This document shows positions 31,441 through 34,998 of a stretch of 34,998 nucleotides of DNA, one piece after another. Numbering within the stretch: position 1 is the first letter of the stretch; each line of letters opens with the position of its first letter. A program made the translations under genes and the position numbers. Below the pieces are notes generated by a model. It was not told the DNA's origin. It made no database searches and saw nothing but the letters and a program-made list of their open reading frames with translations. Location: the NCBI RefSeq assembly GCF_001634625.1, contig NZ_LRSE01000020.1, positions 698 through 35,695 on the forward strand. Reading direction: 5' to 3'. Origin of the DNA: Croceicoccus bisphenolivorans. Its GTDB lineage: Bacteria > Pseudomonadota > Alphaproteobacteria > Sphingomonadales > Sphingomonadaceae.

Positions 31441-32868
31441 ATGGCGCGCAAAGCATTGTTCATCGGTCCGCGGCTGAAACGCGTCAGGCGTGATCTTGGT
31501 CTGACCCAGGCAAACATGGCTGCAGATCTGGAAATTTCGCCCAGTTACGTGGCACTTATGGAACGGAACCAGCGTCCCATTACCGCCGACCTGCTGCTCC
31601 GGTTGGCCAGCACCTACAAGATCGATATTGCCAGCTTGGCCGATGATGACAGCGAGGATCTGGCCAAGCGGCTGCAGGCAACGCTCAAGCAACCGATCTT
31701 TGCAGACATCGATCTTCCGGCCCTGGACAGTGCCGACATCGCCACCAGCTACCCCGGTTTTGCAGAGGCACTGCTGCGTCTGCACACTGCCTTTACCGAA
31801 GAACAGATGGCCCACGCCCAAAGGCGCGAGATGGCATCGACTGGCGATCCATCCGTGACTCACGACCCTGTCGGCGAGGCGCGCGCATTCCTCGCAGCCC
31901 GGCGAAACTGTTTTCCCGCGCTGGACGATCACGCAAACGAAGTGGCGCAGGAACTGGCCGCAGACCGACCACGCGAGGAATCGGTATGGACCGATGCCCT
32001 CGTCAATCGGCTCGTCCGCAAGCACGGACAGAAGGTGCGTTTTACCGACCCGGAACTGATCCTGGGATCGCTGCGCTGGCACGATCGCCATCGCGAACAG
32101 GTGCTGATCTCCAACCGGCTCGATCATCCGGGCAGGCGCTTTCAACTCGCTTTCCAGATCGGTTTGCTGGAGAGCCGGGAAGTCATTACTTCCCAGCTCG
32201 TCGACGGCCGCTTTTCAGGAGAGAACGCGCGTCGTCTCGCCAGCCGGGCGCTGACCGGGTATTGGGCGGCCGCGCTGCTGATGCCCTATCGCCCATTCCT
32301 GCGCGCCGCACGACACGCAAGGCACGATCTGGAAACATTGTCGCGCCGCTTCGCTGCCAGTTTCGAACAAGTTGCGCACCGGCTCACCACACTTGGAAGG
32401 CCGGGCGAGGAAGGTGTGCCGTTCTTCTTCTTGCGCATCGACCGCGCTGGCAACGTGTCCAAGCGTCTTGACGGGGCGGGCTTCCCCTTTGCCCGAACCG
32501 GGGGGTCTTGCCCGCTATGGCATGTCCATTCCGCGTTCGAAGCGCCCGGACATATACTGCCGCAATGGCTGGAACTTCCGGAAGGAGAACGCTTCCTGTC
32601 GATTGCTCGCACAGTCGAAGCCGGCGGCGGTTCCTGGGACAGCCCACGGGCGACACGTTCGGTCGCTCTTGCCTGTGCAGCGGAACATGCTGGGCACGTG
32701 ATCTATGGCGATGACCTTGCACAAGAGAAGGCGACACCTATCGGTGTCGCCTGTCGCCTTTGTCACCGTCCGCACTGCATTGCACGGTCCGCTCCCCCCA
32801 TCGGGCGCGAAATGCGGCCCGACGATAATCGGGATACCGGAGTGCCGTTTGCCTTTGCCAGCGACTGA
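31441..32868 (+). CDS. XRE-family regulator with IrrE/ImmA-like and DUF2083 domains (RamB/ScfR type)
   Basis: The protein has 475 residues. The N-terminal Cro/C1 helix-turn-helix is at about 8-62 (RLKRVRRDLGLTQANMAADL). The middle region corresponds to the ImmA/IrrE peptidase-like domain, but the zinc-binding HExxH is replaced by FQLAFQIGLLE, so it is probably a ligand-sensing rather than peptidase domain. The C-terminal DUF2083 has CRLCHRPHC (from 438). Relatives control short-chain acyl/acetate metabolism. Divergent position to aceA supports that job. The start MARKALFIGPRLKR fits the family. Confidence 0.9.
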   Translation: MARKALFIGPRLKRVRRDLGLTQANMAADLEISPSYVALMERNQRPITADLLLRLASTYKIDIASLADDDSEDLAKRLQATLKQPIFADIDLPALDSADIATSYPGFAEALLRLHTAFTEEQMAHAQRREMASTGDPSVTHDPVGEARAFLAARRNCFPALDDHANEVAQELAADRPREESVWTDALVNRLVRKHGQKVRFTDPELILGSLRWHDRHREQVLISNRLDHPGRRFQLAFQIGLLESREVITSQLVDGRFSGENARRLASRALTGYWAAALLMPYRPFLRAARHARHDLETLSRRFAASFEQVAHRLTTLGRPGEEGVPFFFLRIDRAGNVSKRLDGAGFPFARTGGSCPLWHVHSAFEAPGHILPQWLELPEGERFLSIARTVEAGGGSWDSPRATRSVALACAAEHAGHVIYGDDLAQEKATPIGVACRLCHRPHCIARSAPPIGREMRPDDNRDTGVPFAFASD

Positions 32869-32883
32869 AGCGCTCGAAATGCT

Positions 32884-34128
32884 TTAACCTTCGACCTGCG
32901 GCACGGTCTCCTTCCGGCGACGAAACAGCTTGCCCCGTTCGCTGTAAAGAATGAGCAGCAGCCCCATGAGCGAGAGGCTAAACAACGCAAGACCGAGCGG
33001 TCCGGCCGTACCGTCATAGGCCGCTCCGATAACTGCACCCAACAATGCGCCGCCACCAACACGCACTGTGGTCTGAAACGAAGAGGCCGAACCGGCGAAA
33101 TGCCGAAACGGTTGCAAAGCGATCGAGCTGAAGTTCGAACCGAGGAACCCGATCAGCGCTAGGTTGATCGTCATGAGAGGGGCGAAGATATAGAAATTGT
33201 CCGGCGCCAAGGTCGCTGCCACCAACTGCGCGGCCCCCGTCAACACAAAGATCAACAGCGCAGTATGGCTTACCCGGCGTGCACCGAAGCGTTCAACGAT
33301 GCGCGAATTGACGAAACTGGCCATCGCCATGAACAACGCCATTGCCCCGAAGACATAAGCGAAATTTTCGCCCAGCCCGAAATGTTCGCCAACCAACTGC
33401 TCTGCACAATTGATATAACCGTACAAGCCGGCGAAAACGAGCGTGGCGCCATAAATGTATCCGAATGCGTCTCGGTTGGTCATCACGAGCCGCAGGTTGT
33501 TTAAGATAAGGCGCGGATCGAGCGGCTGCTTCTGATGCTGAGCCAGCGTTTCCGGCAAGCGGAACAGAACCCACAGAAACATCACGACGCCCGTGACGAA
33601 CATCAATCCGAAGATCGATCGCCACCCGGCGACCAACAGGATCATCTGCCCAATCGTCGGCGCAACGACGGGGACGACCATGAACACCACCGCGATCATC
33701 GAGACGACACGCGCCATCGCGTCACCTTCGAACCTGTCGCGCACAATGGCGTTGGCCACGACACTGCCGGCCGAAGCAACCATGCCGTTGGCAAACCGCA
33801 GCATCAGCAACGCATTAAAATCATTGATGACCATGCAACCGAAATCGAAGAGGCAGTAAGTTCCGATACCGGCGAGCACGACCGGCTTTCTGCCGAACCT
33901 GTCGGCAAGGAACCCGAAAACCAACGCGCCCGCCCCCATTCCCATGAGGTAGGTTCCGACCACCAATTGTCGATCATTCTCATTCGTGACATTGAGTTCG
34001 GCGGCTATATCGCCAAGCGCGGGAAGCATGGCGTCAATACCAAGTGCCTGTAGCGCCATGATGAACGCCAGCATCACCGTGAATTCGGTGCGACTCAATC
34101 GTGAAGGGGGTTTCGGGAGCCGGATCAT
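32884..34128 (-). CDS. MFS drug-resistance transporter, Bcr/CflA type
   Basis: The protein has 414 residues with 12 predicted membrane helices. The motif A loop GALVFGFLADRFGRKPVVLA and the N-terminal TEFTVMLAFIMALQALGIDA are typical of the Bcr/CflA subfamily, which exports compounds by proton antiport; the substrate is unknown. The start MIRLPKPPSRL at 34128 is preferred. An upstream ATG (34197) would add a His-rich segment (MGGHAHEHFHVVLLQHSAHC) and has no ribosome-binding site. It ends 15 bp from the convergent regulator gene. Confidence 0.9.
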   Translation of the reverse strand: MIRLPKPPSRLSRTEFTVMLAFIMALQALGIDAMLPALGDIAAELNVTNENDRQLVVGTYLMGMGAGALVFGFLADRFGRKPVVLAGIGTYCLFDFGCMVINDFNALLMLRFANGMVASAGSVVANAIVRDRFEGDAMARVVSMIAVVFMVVPVVAPTIGQMILLVAGWRSIFGLMFVTGVVMFLWVLFRLPETLAQHQKQPLDPRLILNNLRLVMTNRDAFGYIYGATLVFAGLYGYINCAEQLVGEHFGLGENFAYVFGAMALFMAMASFVNSRIVERFGARRVSHTALLIFVLTGAAQLVAATLAPDNFYIFAPLMTINLALIGFLGSNFSSIALQPFRHFAGSASSFQTTVRVGGGALLGAVIGAAYDGTAGPLGLALFSLSLMGLLLILYSERGKLFRRRKETVPQVEG

Positions 34129-34216
34129 CTCGAGCCCGCAATGCGCGCTATGCTGCAGCAGCACAACATGAAAATGCTCATGCGCATGGCCGCCCATTTG
34201 CGCTAGAGTGCTCGTC

Positions 34217-34998
34217 GTGACCGTGGCTTCCCGACATGATGGCGATGAAATAGAGGCAGGCGGCCTGCGCAAGATCATCCATGTAGATATGGATGCGTTC
34301 TTCGCAAGCGTCGAACAGAGGGACGACCCGAGCTTGCGCGGAAAACCGGTGGCCGTTGGCGGTGTATCGGGCCGCGGCGTCGTGGCCGCAGCCAGTTATG
34401 AGGCGCGCAAATTTGGGGTGCGTTCGGCAATGCCTTCGGCAACGGCACGCAGGCTCTGCCCCGACCTCATATTTCGCAAATCGCGATTTGACGTCTATCG
34501 CGAGGTCTCTGCGCAAATCCGCGCTATCTTTCGGTCTTATACTCCTTTGGTCGAGCCGCTGTCCCTCGACGAAGCCTACCTCGATGTCACGTTCGATCTG
34601 CCCGGAATCGGGTCTGCCATCCTCATCGCCAAGGACATCCGGCGACGGATTCGGGACGAAACCCGGCTGACCGCAAGTGCCGGCGTCAGTTACAACAAGT
34701 TCCTCGCCAAGTTGGCATCGGACCAGAACAAACCCGACGGATTGTGTGTTATTCTACCGGGTGAAGGGGCGGCCTTCGTCGCCAACCTTCCTGTCCGGAG
34801 ATTTCATGGAGTTGGCCCGAAGGGGGCGGAGAAGATGGTCAGGCTCGGCATCAAAACCGGTGCAGATCTGGCCGCGAAAGACCTGTCGTGGCTCCGCACC
34901 CATTTCGGCAGCTTTGCCGAGTATCTTTATCGCGCGGCGCGAGGTATCGACCTCAGGCAGGTTCGGACTGATCGGAGCCGCAAATCGCTTGGTGGCGA
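34217..34998 (+). CDS. dinB: DNA polymerase IV (Y-family), C-terminus beyond window
   Basis: At least 260 residues are visible. The Y-family active site is present: KIIHVDMDAFFASVEQRDDP (first metal-binding Asp), SYEARKFGVRSAMP, SLDEAYLDV (second catalytic carboxylates) and SYNKFLAKLASDQNKPDGL. The helix-hairpin-helix of the thumb begins at RFHGVGPKGAEKM. Pol IV performs error-prone translesion synthesis. The start is a GTG (34217; 34208 or 34223 also possible). No alphaproteobacterial LexA box is visible in the 88-bp divergent spacer. Confidence 0.95.
   Translation, partial: MTVASRHDGDEIEAGGLRKIIHVDMDAFFASVEQRDDPSLRGKPVAVGGVSGRGVVAAASYEARKFGVRSAMPSATARRLCPDLIFRKSRFDVYREVSAQIRAIFRSYTPLVEPLSLDEAYLDVTFDLPGIGSAILIAKDIRRRIRDETRLTASAGVSYNKFLAKLASDQNKPDGLCVILPGEGAAFVANLPVRRFHGVGPKGAEKMVRLGIKTGADLAAKDLSWLRTHFGSFAEYLYRAARGIDLRQVRTDRSRKSLGG

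Noticed and set aside
32884-34278. Longer MFS start at 34278 or 34197
   Set aside because: The longest form would overlap the dinB start region, and neither has a ribosome-binding site; the family begins near MIRLPKPPSRL.
1-34998. CRISPR arrays, insertion sequences, prophage or integron features
   Set aside because: No regularly spaced repeats, transposase or integrase motifs were seen; the only tRNA is at the edge and no att-like repeat of it is visible.

Overview
This window is chromosomal, GC-rich alphaproteobacterial DNA. Several markers agree on that: a GcrA cell-cycle regulator, the DUF1476 F1-ATPase zeta inhibitor next to BolA and a monothiol glutaredoxin, two RcnB-like periplasmic proteins, a YlxR protein with an L7Ae-like C-terminus, and a CrtZ carotenoid hydroxylase. 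I infer Sphingomonadales, most likely an Erythrobacter-type organism. I see no insertion sequence, prophage, integrase or CRISPR array; this is housekeeping and stress-response DNA.

Layout. 1-4533 holds the end of a tRNA-Ser(CGA) gene, hspQ with a promoter that predicts a leaderless mRNA, a membrane PH-like protein, an ABC-2 permease, gcrA, small unknown genes and a spermidine-synthase-like gene. 4605-17807 (minus strand) is the classical translation/RNA-turnover cluster rimP-nusA-ylxR-infB-rbfA-truB-rpsO-pnp. It is interrupted by accessory genes: a site-2 protease and tdk between truB and rbfA, then two oppositely oriented RcnB-like genes, a DUF1697 gene and a 72-residue ORF between rbfA and infB. 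A META-domain lipoprotein follows rimP.

18837-22595 is a complete phage-shock (Psp) locus. A divergent PspF activator faces a textbook sigma-54 promoter that drives a 52-residue membrane peptide, PspA (with an unusual in-frame N-terminal extension), PspB, PspC and three further short membrane proteins. Those three repeat the PspB plan of one membrane helix plus a short coiled coil ending in a motif like L-x-E-R-x-x-x-L-E. This multiplication of PspB-like modules is the most interesting feature of the window.

22636-28324 carries sufE, a small unknown gene, crtZ, the leuC...leuD pair (separated by a GFA-family gene, a family-6 DNA glycosylase and a small membrane protein), then DUF1476, bolA and grxD. 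leuC and leuD form isopropylmalate isomerase, a 4Fe-4S enzyme; SufE, BolA and GrxD all belong to Fe-S cluster handling.

28529-34998 holds a NUDIX hydrolase, then the glyoxylate-shunt locus. That locus has a long-form isocitrate lyase (aceA) followed by a 55-residue ORF and a strong terminator. aceA is divergent from a RamB/ScfR-type regulator, and the shared intergenic region contains a RamB-box-like sequence overlapping both candidate promoters. A Bcr/CflA-type MFS exporter and a dinB gene cut by the window edge close the region.
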